A DNA stretch of 64,000 bases, from NCBI RefSeq assembly GCF_000006405.1, contig NW_003200738.1, positions 159,190 through 223,189 of the forward strand. The letters run 5' to 3'. Positions 10,313 through 20,479 of the stretch are shown piece after piece (within the stretch, counting starts at the first letter, position 1; every line of letters starts with the position of its first letter). The notes below the pieces were generated by a model that saw only the letters and a program-made list of their open reading frames with translations, searched no databases and had not been told where the DNA came from. A program made the position numbers and the translations under genes. The DNA is from Perkinsus marinus ATCC 50983 (Eukaryota > Perkinsozoa > Perkinsida > Perkinsidae).

Positions 10313-11274
10313 AGATTTTTTCGGTCGGGCGCGCGCTAAATTATCGGCGCAGAGTGAGCCAACGACGACATGGATGTGGGGGAAATTCTAGAGGGTTCGA
10401 CCGTAATACCAATTTGACGGAACCGAACTTGGTGTGGTTTATGACGTTTTGTGCAGTTGTTGTTCCTTTCTACTTGTGAATGTGTTGGAGTTTCCCCTAG
10501 TGATATGAAAAACACTGATGAAAAACATATCTCACGACTGCTGCATAGCGCGAATATCGCGTTTTACACCTAGTTTTACGTCCCTTCGCGTAAAATGGGT
10601 GAACAGCATTATTTTGATTTTATCGATTATTGCCTCAGCAAGATTCAACAAGACTCCCTCTCACATTGAGTAGCTGTTGAGCCGTCCCTAGCCTCACTTC
10701 ATGCGTTTAGTCTACATCTCTCCTATGGTTGACCATTTTCTTACTGTTACTGTTGGCTCTGCTTCTGGTGGTAGCCCTTTACAGCTAAGACTCGTATTGG
10801 TCCATAGTAGAGGAATTGTGTTATTATGGGAAGGGATGAATCAGTGCGAGACGCCTGGGCTGGCCTGAGCTTTTACGGAAAAAGTTTTCCGTAAAAATAT
10901 CAGCATTTTTGGTGTAATCGGATCGTCAATCATCACTGACGGTTTTTCTCGCGGCTTTTTTACCCGAGAAATTGCATTTTTTCGTGAAATTTTGCCTGTA
11001 TGATTTTTACGAAGGGACTGTGTTGAGGGTTTCGGGTGAAAAGTCAACCACTGCTCGTTGCTGTGTCCAGATCGCTTTTATATCAATGATTCTTCCAGAA
11101 ACCTCTGATGTTCCCGAGTGAAACTCATTATTAATTTCCTACACGGCTAGGAACACATTCTTCAATCAGTTCAACATCATCACATTATAAACATTTTTCC
11201 TGTTGTTATCAAATCCTGGGGAAAGTAATTTCTCAAACTCGGCTGAATTCCTGTTCCGTAGCTATGATTTTATT
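10313..11274. other. Upstream region of the MFSD1-like gene (copy A)
   Basis: No gene seen. It holds a near-perfect hairpin around 10869-10894 (TTTTACGGAA... / ...TTCCGTAAAA) and two segments that recur elsewhere: about 10500-10620 resembles 62700-62820, and about 11118-11240 resembles 60802-60925. All of it is matched in copy B (26377-27337). Confidence 0.5.
11118..11240 (+). repeat. Dispersed repeat, member 1
   Basis: Shares an ordered series of short matches with 27181-27300 (copy B) and with 60802-60925: AAACTCATT, AATTTCC, AGGAACACA, TTCAATCAG, then TTGTTATCAAA and TAATTTCTC. Here it lies just upstream of and into the 5' leader of the MFSD1-like gene. Confidence 0.6.
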
Positions 11275-14200
11275 ATGTCTACTCCCGACCCTCCTGAAAA
11301 ACTAAGATGGGCTGTTCTCATCGTGGCCTGTCTAGCGCTCTCTGGCCAGTACTACGCCTATGATATTCCCTCCGCGATAAACGATCAACTGCAGGCTCGA
11401 TTCACCGGTAGGTTGTTGTCAGAAGTGACCGCATCAGCTACTTTAGGTGGAGGGAGCGGTATGACTGTCGAGGAATATACCTACTACTTCAATCTCTTAT
11501 ATACCGTCTATGCCCTGCCCAATATGGTAACGCCATTAATACTGGGAGTCTCTATAGAGTGGATTGGTATGAGGTAACGAGCGTTTGATATGCTGTTATG
11601 ATGTGATGATGTGCTTCGGCACTTGAGTGAATTTTGTGAAACTTGTACAACATTTCAGAGGTGATCAATGAATATTAAAGTAGCTGTGTGGAATAGTTCT
11701 TCAAAGTCCATGCAAAAACCTAAACTTTTTCAATGTCTCATGTAGTAGTAAGATTCCGAAGGCTCCCATTAAAAATGCAGTTTATCCCTGTAGGCCTTTT
11801 AGCATGTCAAGAAGCTCTGCTCAGGTCCATGCTCCTCCTACTGGCGGTACTGTTATTGCTCGGGCAAGCGCTACAATGTGTCGGGTCGTATTATTTTTCT
11901 ATGAGGACTATGCTGCTAGGAAGGGTAATCTACGGACTAGGCGGGGAGAGCATGAATGTAAGGGGAACTCTCGGTGACCTTCCTCTTATACCTTTATCTT
12001 CAGGTGGCACAGACAACTCTTCTAGCAGGCTGGTTCCGAGGGCAGGAGATCGCCTTTGCATTAGGACTCAATCTCTCAGTTGCCCGATTTGGCTCGGTTC
12101 TCAACGATTTGCTGTCACCTGGGGTAGAGGCACGATATGGAGTAAGTGTTTGAGATGAACTTATCGCTGTCCATGGTTTGATAATATATGCACGTGGTTA
12201 ACTACATGGGAAATTATGAAAATTTTGAGCAAAATTTCCATAATTTTACATTACTTTTCATAATTATAACTCCTCAAAATTTGAGGAGTTATCGGTGGTC
12301 TTTGCACACTCCATAATGTAGTGAGGAAACTTACGAGTTCAGTTGAGGGAACCAAACATATATTTCTACATTATGTTTCCTAGGTAACGGGAGCGTTCAT
12401 AGCGGGGCTCATAGCGGTGACAAGTAAGCTGTTCTCGTAGTTATGGTGTCACCATCGGTGGACTTTTTTCAGGTACGGTTATTTTAACGTTGGTGCTGTG
12501 TTATTTCACGAAGCACATCGATGATGATATCACTAGTGAGGAAGTTCCCAGTCAGGGCTTCATAGAGAAGTAATGCTAATGGTGGCTTGGAACTCTCACA
12601 TACCTTAACTTTGTTATTCGAAAAAAATGTACTGTCAGTTCTTAACGCGATCGTTCGGTTTTTGTATTGAGAAATGCGCAGTTATAACGGCTACTTATGG
12701 CGAAATATTATCATCACTGTGTTGAAGTTCTTCCTTTTTTCTCAGTCTCCAATCGTCATTGTCACTATCGGTAGACTTCTGGTTGGTATGTCTGAGCTGC
12801 GTCCTGGCCTATGCGGTTATACTGCCTTTTAATAACATCGCCGCGGCATTTTTCGTCGAGGTGTGGTATCCAACGATGGATAAAGCGGCTGCCCACGTCA
12901 AAGTTGGACAGATCATGGGAGTAAGGATATACCATTACTAACAGTTTTTCCTATACAGTTGTCATATTGTCACCCTCAACAGTGGATAGTAAAATGGTGT
13001 CGATCTTTTTTCACTATTATTGTCATCACGCCTCTCAAGAATTATTGATGAACTCTCTTGATTGACCAAGGTGATTTGCATAACGGTTCTGTGGAGAGCA
13101 TTCCTTTGTTATTCGGGAATGCGGTGAAGAACTGATCGCCCTTCTTTTCTGCCACGTTGTATCTGCTAGGGTATGAACAGTATCACAACATAGTGATACT
13201 GTTTCGTACCGTATGGCGGTGCAACTCATACCGCTCTCGAGAGTTGCCTTCAATGGCTCGTTATTATTATGATCATTTAGTTGGAGAATATTCGATCAGA
13301 TACTTTTTGGGGTGTCAGCATTGGGCTCTCCCATTGCTGGTATATGCATAGACAAATTGGGTTACCGCCTCTATTTTCTCCTGGCTAGTTTTACTATGGC
13401 GACATTGGCACATATCATCCTGCCTATATTGCACCCGGTACGAGGCTTTATTCGTTCTAAGTTTAGTTGTTGTGTAGGTGATATCTATGACCGTTTTGGG
13501 GCTATCCTATACGGTGTTCGCCTCTGCAGTATGGCCGTTGGTAGCAGCTGCAGTACCTCCTAGGAAGACTGGTAGGTTGCTGTGGAGAATTTCTGGCTTG
13601 ATCTCTTAACAAGCTGCATTATGTGTGATTGGCAATCATCGTAGAACTTGAGTTTTCGACATTAAAATGATGTTGCCGGGGATAGAACCAGGGACTCATC
13701 GCTGCATCGATGGCTGTGACTCCGGTTTGTCTGTTAGGCGCGGCCTATGGTGTTACAACGGCTGCACAAAACTTCGGCTTGGCGATTACGCCTGTTATAG
13801 TGGCTCATATACGTAAGTGGACAAAGGCTGATCGAGGTGTATGGTGGCAACTTGATAGTGATGCAATCCTCAGTGTAAATTCAACTTCAATACTGTGCTC
13901 TAGATCTAAGCACTTTGCTCAGGGCCCCGGACTCAGGGGGTCCATCCTATCAATTGCTCAGTGTTGTCGTATCACACCCCAATGTTATCGTATAGTGCAA
14001 CCGTAGAATCTGTACCCTGTATGGAAGATAATGCACATGGTCAACTTCATCTGTTGCTGACAATATGAAAATTCTGAGCAAAATCGGAAAAATTTCATTG
14101 GTTTTTCTACACTTATATTCGAATCCGTGTGTAAGCCTTGCATAGCAAAACTCTCATATGATGGTACGCATTAATATGGGAGGTCCACGCCTATATACTG

Positions 14201-14562
14201 CTCCGCTGTTCCTGTCCCCATTGGTCTCGGTGACAGGTTCATCCACTGGCTCCTACGTAGCCGTAGAGAAGTTCTTCTTTTTCATTGGTACAGCTTCTAT
14301 AGGGGTGGGCATTCTGCTATGGATGAGAGATAGCCGGTCTGGTGGAATGTTGAACAGCCCAGTTCGGTCCAGGGGAACTGAGCCTCTCGATCCGAGTGAG
14401 TGCTTGGATTCACAGCTTCACGTTTTAACATCTTGGTTGTCATCAGAGTTGCCCATAGAAGGGTCATCGATTGAGACAGGCCCCGGTAGTGAAGAGGAGA
14501 GCACCCAGGAGATGTCCGAAGATGATAGATTATTATTTAATGAGCATATTGTTGATGGTTAA
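11275..14562 (+). CDS. MFSD1-like major facilitator transporter, copy A, 10 exons, frame broken at exon 9
   Basis: Exons by GT-AG and phase: 11275-11573, 11825-11957, 12004-12141, 12384-12423, 12473-12569, 12746-12920, 13300-13437, 13478-13571, 13692-13812, 14237-14562. Landmarks matching MFSD1 are LLYTVYALPNMV with a glycine loop, GRVIYGLGGESMN then VAQTTLLAGWFRGQEIAF, LNLSVARFGSVLND, SFWLIC-like VDFWLVCLS, GICIDKLGYR, LGLSYTVFASAVWPLVAA and GAAYGVTTAAQNFGLAITP. MFSD1 is a lysosomal or endosomal member of the major facilitator superfamily. The charged C-terminal tail ends SEDDRLLFNEHIVDG. Relative to copy B, exon 9 has one extra base near its start (GGGACTCATCG against GGGACTTTCG), which breaks the spliced frame unless a different acceptor is used. 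Introns of 40-50 bp occur beside longer ones. Convergent with the PUFA cluster. Confidence 0.85.
12142..12383 (+). repeat. Introner-like element forming intron 3 of MFSD1-like gene (copy A)
   Basis: Whole intron is homologous to the same intron in copy B and shares its core with intron 9 of this gene and with centrin intron 6. This copy is more diverged (ATGCACGTGGTTAACTACAT) and contains a CCTCAAAATTTGAGG palindrome. Confidence 0.6.
13813..14236 (+). repeat. Intron 9 of MFSD1-like gene (copy A) containing the introner-like core
   Basis: About 14031-14140 reads ATGCACATGGTCAACTTCAT ... AATATGAAAATTCTGAGC ... TGGTTTTTCTAC, matching the core of intron 3 and of the centrin intron in the same orientation relative to transcription. 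Confidence 0.55.
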
Positions 14563-15034
14563 TGATGCATTCGCAGTGTACTTATTGTAATTGAGTTGTA
14601 TTAGTTGGGTAACTTAAGGGCGGTATCACGATAATTGACGGGTAGATTTAATCTGCTAAAGACGGTGTGCGGAAGAGGGGGTCGTTGACGGCGAGAAAGA
14701 GAGGGTGTTGAAACGCGCATATTATGCACCATAGTGCGGGGAATGAGTTCTAACGATAGGGACGATAGTTTCAGTGCAGACACGGTATTTGCGGCAGACA
14801 TACTCAACCTTGTCATCGAACTAACCTCCTCCGGTGTTGGGCGATAATTACTAGGACGAAGTAGTCCTCACTAGGAATGAGGACTATAAGAATTGCAGGG
14901 TTTTCAATATGTTATAGTATATGCTGCAGATTATTAGTGCTCCGCTGGTAGAAAACATTGATCACTCTCAACCAAACATTATTGATCTTACATACCAATC
15001 ATAAGCGTCTACTATGCTCTCCTACACTATTGAG
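14563..15034. other. 3' intergenic space between convergent genes (copy A)
   Basis: Shared 3' flank of the MFSD1-like gene (+) and the last gene of the PUFA cluster (-). No additional gene or clear structure seen. Confidence 0.5.
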
Positions 15035-16231
15035 CTATTCCACTATGGCAACAGCAGCCAGATTTGAAAATGTGAGATTGAGTGCATGTAGATAACCGAC
15101 CTCGTTATACTTCAATCCATGCTTATGGAAAAATTCTCGAACCCTCATACTGACGTAACCAGGGAATCTAAACTGAGGACATGACGGGAAGAGATGGTGC
15201 TCTATTTGATAATTCAAATAACTCATGAGCCATGTGACGAAATAATTGTTAGTTGACACATTAACTGTGTGTTTAGATGCGTATTCCAACCAGTTAGCTC
15301 TACCATTCTGGTTAATGACAGGCAAATGTGTATGTGATAGAGCGAAGTGTACGAAGATGTACATACCACCAACATGCACACTTGCGATGTAACATAACAA
15401 TATCGATACCAATCCATAGCTGAACCCGAGATACACAATAACTAAGTAGCGTACGAGTAGCCAGAAAGACTCCATTCGTCGACCTGTCCTGATGATATGC
15501 CTCGGGTGTAGGTAGAATTGCCAAAAGAACGATACCAGTAGTGTTGATATCGGGGCAAAGCACACAGCTTGGGATCTGATCCAGACCGATGGTAGACGGC
15601 CTCGAAGTACGGCCTTATTGAAGGCCACCAGGGGCAATGTCTCGAGATCAACATCTTTCCCTAAATGCTGAGGAGCAGCATGATGCTTGTTGTGTGCATT
15701 GCGCCACCACGCAGCTGACATACCACAACCAATGCCGAAAAATAGTTCTTGGAGGAACTGGTCAACTTTCCAGTTACCAGTCAGAGAGTGATGACCTCCT
15801 TCATGCATCAACCAACCAGCACGACCTTGAGCTACACCAAGTACAGCACAACCAACGTACACATTACTGGTGCACAGAGCCAGATAGAAGCCAATGAGAT
15901 AGAGAGCAACGACTTCCAAGCAGCGGTATACAACATGCATGACGCTCGGCTTGAACACACCTCTGCTGACGAGGTCATCTCTTAGGCGTTTGAAATCATC
16001 CATGATGGAGCGTTGGGTTGAAGGAAGGAAAGTACCGTCATCATCACGGGATGGTAGGGTTTTGAGGATCTTCTCTGCCTTCTCACTGCCAGCATGAAAC
16101 TCACGAAAAGCATCAGTGGCATCAGCACCAACTTGGAAGAGGATAATCTTACCACCTGGATGACGATTGATGAACTCGGTGACATCGTATATGCGACCAT
16201 CGATGCAGATTTCCTGACGAGGGAGCACCAT
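15035..16231 (-). CDS. Front-end fatty acid desaturase, probably delta-8 (copy A)
   Basis: A 398-residue cytochrome b5-fusion desaturase (411 residues if the upstream in-frame ATG at 16270 is used). Cytochrome b5 haem motif HPGG lies at about residues 24-27. Histidine boxes are HEGGHH, HNKHH and the front-end-specific QIEHH, with four membrane-spanning stretches between. It acts on ER lipids, inserting a double bond between the carboxyl end and an existing one. The proposed start follows the AG|GCCCCTTTTCCCGA motif, as in the other two cluster genes; the upstream ATG lies before that AG and would be lost by trans-splicing. The delta-8 assignment rests on the published P. marinus cluster, not on residues I can read; delta-5 is the alternative. 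Stop is 156 bp downstream of the preceding cluster gene's end. Confidence 0.88.
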   Translation of the reverse strand: MVLPRQEICIDGRIYDVTEFINRHPGGKIILFQVGADATDAFREFHAGSEKAEKILKTLPSRDDDGTFLPSTQRSIMDDFKRLRDDLVSRGVFKPSVMHVVYRCLEVVALYLIGFYLALCTSNVYVGCAVLGVAQGRAGWLMHEGGHHSLTGNWKVDQFLQELFFGIGCGMSAAWWRNAHNKHHAAPQHLGKDVDLETLPLVAFNKAVLRGRLPSVWIRSQAVCFAPISTLLVSFFWQFYLHPRHIIRTGRRMESFWLLVRYLVIVYLGFSYGLVSILLCYIASVHVGGMYIFVHFALSHTHLPVINQNGRANWLEYASKHTVNVSTNNYFVTWLMSYLNYQIEHHLFPSCPQFRFPGYVSMRVREFFHKHGLKYNEVGYLHALNLTFSNLAAVAIVE

Positions 16232-16247
16232 TCGGGAAAAGGGGCCT
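16232..16247 (-). promoter_or_regulatory. Putative trans-splice acceptor plus conserved leader before desaturase
   Basis: Reads AG|GCCCCTTTTCCCGA then ATG on the minus strand, preceded by the pyrimidine-rich TCTCTTACCCTCTACAG. The same AG|GCCCCTTT block precedes both other cluster genes. Confidence 0.5.
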
Positions 16248-16387
16248 CTGTAGAGGGTAAGAGAAGACATTCAACACAACAGGAAGAAGATGAAAAAGAT
16301 TCTATCAGAAAGCTACTGACCATGACGACAATCCTCTACCACCACTATGAGTTGACCATGTTCTTGTTGCGGTTGCAATGATGAGAA

Positions 16388-17761
16388 CTACCTAGCAAGC
16401 AATCTCTCGATGTTACGCAGAGCATTATGATGCAAAGTAGTAACGGCCGCCTTGGTTAAACTGACAATGTTGGTTTCCTTGTATGGCAGTCCTAGCTCCT
16501 GGGCTAGTGACTTGACCAGAAAAGTTGTCTTCGGAAGATTATGGCGGGGCATTGTTGGGAAGAGATGATGCTCGATTTGCATATTAAGACCACCAGTTAG
16601 ATAGAACCACAACTTCTTCTCCCAATGAGTATCACTGAATGAGCCTATATTGATAGTGGTTAACAATGTCTGACGAACGAGTGATAAGGATTCACCAGAA
16701 GCTACCCTAGGCTCGTTGTAGTGGCTGGCAAATACAACAACAGCAGTTAGAAAGCCACTAAGCATGTAGGCCAGAAGGATGAGCAAATACTTACCACTGG
16801 TGTACGATATGATGCCAACAATGAGTATGTGAAGTACCAAAGCTACGGTATCCCTCCGGGCATGCATACGGTTGTATCTATTAATAGACTTACTTTGTCT
16901 CAAGCAAACCAATACCGACTCGTACAACCAAAATAGATGCAGTAGAGTTAGCATTGGTAGATAGTAGACAGCTTGATATCTGTTCACATTACCAACATCG
17001 AAGTCCTCGAAAAAATGCAACGGTGGTTGAGTTAGTATATCAGGATCATTCTCGTACTGATTGGTCAGCACGTGATGAGTATTATGCCTTAGTTTCCACC
17101 ACAGAAGTGTATTCCCTCTAGCCAAACCAGTAAGCCAGCCAAGATAGTCATTGTAGTTCGCACAGTTAGTAGTAGACTTTGGTAGAGCTGTATGATGAGA
17201 CCAGTCATGTCCCAACCACCCCAGCTGAAACCAAGCGAAACCTATCAGTGCGGTTGACCAAATACCATAGTCGAAGTAGAGAGTAGCAAACCCGATGATG
17301 AGCAAACCGAAGGCTATCATTGCTTTCACTCCTTCGTAGAATAGATTGCTTTGAAACCAACCCTGGTTCCTAGCATGAGTGCGTAGCTTGTAATACATCA
17401 ACTGTTCTCTCGATAGAGACTTCTCAATAGTCTGGACATCACCAATAGAGGCGTTGATGGGGGCCGAGGAGACCCCATTTGAAAACCTGATGATGCGCTT
17501 GATAGCTTCATCAGTGTGCATGGCCATAACAGCATCAGTCGCGTCCTTCTTGTTGAATGCTCTGAGCACTTTAGAACCACCAGGATGGTCATTCAACCAA
17601 GCTGTAACATCAACCCATGTACCAAATAGTTTGATAACAACCCTCGCATCCTCCTTAGTATCACCAACACTAGGAGTAGTTCGGCTTGGACTGGGGTGGG
17701 CGTTCTGGTCACCACTTGACAGGTCTTCTTGTAGTTGCACAGTAGTGGTTGAAGTAGTCAT
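16388..17761 (-). CDS. Front-end fatty acid desaturase, probably delta-5 (copy A)
   Basis: A 457-residue protein from the ATG at 17761 (MTTSTTTVQLQ). The frame stays open 43 codons further upstream, but that part crosses the conserved AG|GCCCCTTTTCCC motif and reads as unlikely protein. Cytochrome b5 domain with HPGG at about residues 59-62; histidine boxes HDWSHH, HNTHH and QIEHH (in GGLNMQIEHHLFPTMPRHNL). Family: membrane front-end desaturases with N-terminal cytochrome b5. In the P. marinus pathway a delta-8 and a delta-5 enzyme act in turn on C20 acyl chains to give arachidonate; which of the two this is cannot be decided from sequence alone, and delta-5 is my recollection of the published cluster. 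Middle gene of the cluster; 150 bp separate it from the synthase stop. Confidence 0.88.
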   Translation of the reverse strand: MTTSTTTVQLQEDLSSGDQNAHPSPSRTTPSVGDTKEDARVVIKLFGTWVDVTAWLNDHPGGSKVLRAFNKKDATDAVMAMHTDEAIKRIIRFSNGVSSAPINASIGDVQTIEKSLSREQLMYYKLRTHARNQGWFQSNLFYEGVKAMIAFGLLIIGFATLYFDYGIWSTALIGFAWFQLGWLGHDWSHHTALPKSTTNCANYNDYLGWLTGLARGNTLLWWKLRHNTHHVLTNQYENDPDILTQPPLHFFEDFDVGNVNRYQAVYYLPMLTLLHLFWLYESVLVCLRQSKSINRYNRMHARRDTVALVLHILIVGIISYTSGKYLLILLAYMLSGFLTAVVVFASHYNEPRVASGESLSLVRQTLLTTINIGSFSDTHWEKKLWFYLTGGLNMQIEHHLFPTMPRHNLPKTTFLVKSLAQELGLPYKETNIVSLTKAAVTTLHHNALRNIERLLAR

Positions 17762-17775
17762 GGGAAAAGGGGCCT
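17762..17775 (-). promoter_or_regulatory. Putative trans-splice acceptor plus conserved leader before desaturase
   Basis: Reads GAGTCTCAG|GCCCCTTTTCCC then ATG on the minus strand; it decides the start at 17761. Confidence 0.5.
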
Positions 17776-17911
17776 GAGACTCACAAATTGATATCGAGTA
17801 AAACACTAACAAACATCGACACTGACTATAATCATCGATAATGACTAGAAAAGGAGATGATGGCCATTGATTACGGTGGAGCCAACTCATAGTGAGAAAA
17901 ACTGATTGTCG

Positions 17912-19369
17912 TTACGCATCAATATTATGCATAGCCAACCATACTGATGAGTTACATTTGAAACCACTACCAAAAGCCACCTGTAATACCCTATCTCCAC
18001 GCTTAATACGTTGGTCACGTTCGAGCCATGCCAACTCATACCATATGCTACTGCTACTGGTGTTGCCTCTCTCATAAAGAACACTACGGCTTGCTTGGAT
18101 ATCATAGTCTGATAGCTGGAGAGAATCTTGTAAGGTATCCAATACACCACGGCCACCAGCATGAATACACCAATGATCAATGCCCTTTCTAAAATCAGGT
18201 ACGTACAACTCACGACCTTCTTTTGACGACTTCCTCCTCATCTTCATCATCACCATCGAATATACGACCTTCAACAGTTCTCTCAGAGGCAGAACCACAT
18301 AAGCAAGCTTAGTAAAATTTTGTTTAATAGCAACAGCAGCAACTTTGATAATACTCTTCTGGAGCCTGAGTGTAACAATGCTGTTGGGCTTGGTGCTGTC
18401 ATCAGTCTCCATAATCGTTTCAAAACTCTCATTACCGAGAACTTGCGTTCTTACGGTATGTAACAACTTATATTTACCACGAGATAAGTCTTTAGGCAAT
18501 GACGATAGCAAAGCAGCAGCACCACCACATCTGAATAATGTGTTACCCATCAGTGGTTCACGATCATTACCACGATAGAAGCAACGAGTTAGTATCTCAG
18601 TTGACACAATCAGTGCCCTACCTCTGGTCTCTCTCAACAGACGCGTTGCTAGATCAATTGTGATAACACCGGCACTACACCCCATACCACTGAGGTTATA
18701 GGTGATGACGTCATTCCTCATACCGACTTCATTCACTATCATAGCAGCATGTGACGGTGTCGGGTTGTACATGGCGCAATTGACGATGATATAGTCAATA
18801 GATTTAGGATGCACACCAGTCTTCTTAAGCAGATCTTTGACCGTAGTTATGATCACTTCCCTCGCTTCCTCTCTAGTATTGACAGCAGAGGCATCAGCGG
18901 GGGCGTTAGTCCTCAATGACTCAACAACCACTGGAGGGTAAGCAGCACTCTTACCAGGGCAAGTACCAGACCTTTCGAGAAGACGCTGCATGAAGTTGAG
19001 TGAATCTTCCGTGTAGCAACCTTGTATCTTGGCAATGTTGATGATGTCTTCATGGCTGACCTTCCAAGAGGGGGGAGCGTCAAACTCAGCATGATCGATG
19101 CAGAATACATTGGGCTTGCTGTTGTAATAGCAATTACATAACCAAAGTAGCGTTATTCCCGAAAGCACAGATAGAGCAAGTGATATGTCGTAAAGGGGCA
19201 GAGCTGCGACATAGTAGTGATAGCCAGTGATTAGAGTTACGATAGAAGAGTAAAAGAGTAGCTGTTGATAGTGGATAGAGACCAATGTGATGTAGGCTAC
19301 CAAACGCATGCGTCGAGTGCTACCACTACAAGAGGCAGGTATAGAAGAGGAGTAATCATGGTTACACAT
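17912..19369 (-). CDS. FAE1-type 3-ketoacyl-CoA synthase, C18-elongating (copy A)
   Basis: A 485-residue condensing enzyme of the plant FAE1/KCS class, unlike the ELO family that elongates polyunsaturated acids in most eukaryotes. Two hydrophobic segments near residues 25-80 anchor it in the ER. The thiolase-fold part carries the active-site cysteine in SGMGCSAGV (about residue 231), a histidine in IHAGGRGVLD and an asparagine in FGSGFKCNSSVW, the expected Cys-His-Asn triad. It condenses malonyl-CoA with a C18 acyl-CoA, the first step of the delta-8 route. Start chosen at MCNHDYSS because it directly follows AG|GCCCCTTTGGA; an in-frame ATG 75 bp upstream (19444) is the alternative. First gene of the cluster. 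A plant-like origin by endosymbiotic transfer has been proposed in the literature for this gene. Confidence 0.92.
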   Translation of the reverse strand: MCNHDYSSSIPASCSGSTRRMRLVAYITLVSIHYQQLLFYSSIVTLITGYHYYVAALPLYDISLALSVLSGITLLWLCNCYYNSKPNVFCIDHAEFDAPPSWKVSHEDIINIAKIQGCYTEDSLNFMQRLLERSGTCPGKSAAYPPVVVESLRTNAPADASAVNTREEAREVIITTVKDLLKKTGVHPKSIDYIIVNCAMYNPTPSHAAMIVNEVGMRNDVITYNLSGMGCSAGVITIDLATRLLRETRGRALIVSTEILTRCFYRGNDREPLMGNTLFRCGGAAALLSSLPKDLSRGKYKLLHTVRTQVLGNESFETIMETDDSTKPNSIVTLRLQKSIIKVAAVAIKQNFTKLAYVVLPLRELLKVVYSMVMMKMRRKSSKEGRELYVPDFRKGIDHWCIHAGGRGVLDTLQDSLQLSDYDIQASRSVLYERGNTSSSSIWYELAWLERDQRIKRGDRVLQVAFGSGFKCNSSVWLAMHNIDA

Positions 19370-19382
19370 TCCAAAGGGGCCT
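19370..19382 (-). promoter_or_regulatory. Putative trans-splice acceptor plus conserved leader before KCS
   Basis: Reads CATCATCTCAG|GCCCCTTTGGA then ATG on the minus strand. It matches the leader of the two desaturases, though those are internal cluster genes and this is the first. Confidence 0.5.
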
Positions 19383-20479
19383 GAGATGATGATATCACAG
19401 ATAGATATAACCCGAGTGAAGTGACGCTCCGCAGGAAATCGCATGACGACGTAATGACTTTCTAACGATCGTGTTAATAGTCACAACGTTGCTGGATCAG
19501 CAACGCTGATTCAGCAGTACGCCTAATGTGACTATCCTCAGATAAGATTCTCCTAGTTAAAGGCCATATATTATGCTACGAGTATAGAGTCTGGCAATGT
19601 TAGTGCAGCACATACCGTGGCCCTACATTCTGGAATGTAGGCCTGTGCAATGAGCGTTTTGCACGCGTGCGCAAGTGATTGGTGCGCCGTTCGTATTCAA
19701 CGCGCGCGACGAATGACCGGAGGGACTCGATGTATTGAGTTTTGACGAACCACGACAATTTCCGACGTAAACTGCTTGATTTTGCATCTCACCAGTATTT
19801 GAGGGCCCGTAGAGACGCGCCGAGGGGTTTTGGGGTTGATCGCATATTAGAGTTACGCTAATGCGCGACCACTCGAATTGATTCAGTGCTCTCAATAGTA
19901 TTGAATTTGACAATTTTGCCATGCGTGCCGCTCCCCTCTGGAGAATGCTGGATGGTGCATGTCCACAAATCCCGAATCAGACAGGCAGGAAAATGCTGAA
20001 ATTATCACGCTGTTTCGTATTGAGTCTGAGTATTGCTCATCTTTCGGTGCGCCGGAGAGAGCACCGCTCGATTCACTCGACAATGGGATGCGGTTCACTC
20101 CCACACGGAGACTCACAACAATATCAACAACAGCAAGATTGGAATACACCTTTCATATGTCTGCTTCACAGTTAGTAAGATCAATCTTCTCTCAGTCGGA
20201 GCGTCATCTTGTGAGTACTGTGCGGGGTCAGAGGTCTATGTTCAGTGTCCACTCTCCACTGGAAATTACCAAGGAAATACTCGTCAGAGTCTCTGCTGAC
20301 AAGATAGCATGTCGCAGTTAAGCTCGGAAATGGCATGTCTACTCTCGAACTGAGTCGACTTTACTATGCGCATTTATCTTCCGCAATTCGTCCAAGCCGG
20401 ATTGTGTTCCGATTGTTTTTCCGACCAAGGTGGATGCCATAGGTCGCGCTCTCGGGAGATTGCGTGTACTGCGGCATTT
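19383..20479. other. 5' region of the PUFA cluster (copy A)
   Basis: No gene seen. Contains the inverted pair CTACATTC/GAATGTAG around 19623-19640 and other short palindromes. It is strongly conserved in copy B (35417-36524), with a few small insertions and deletions around 20030-20070. Promoter elements probably lie here but I cannot define them. Confidence 0.45.

Noticed and set aside
15982-16323. Minus-strand frame overlapping the desaturase start
   Set aside because: Other-frame shadow; the cytochrome b5 motif lies in the annotated frame.
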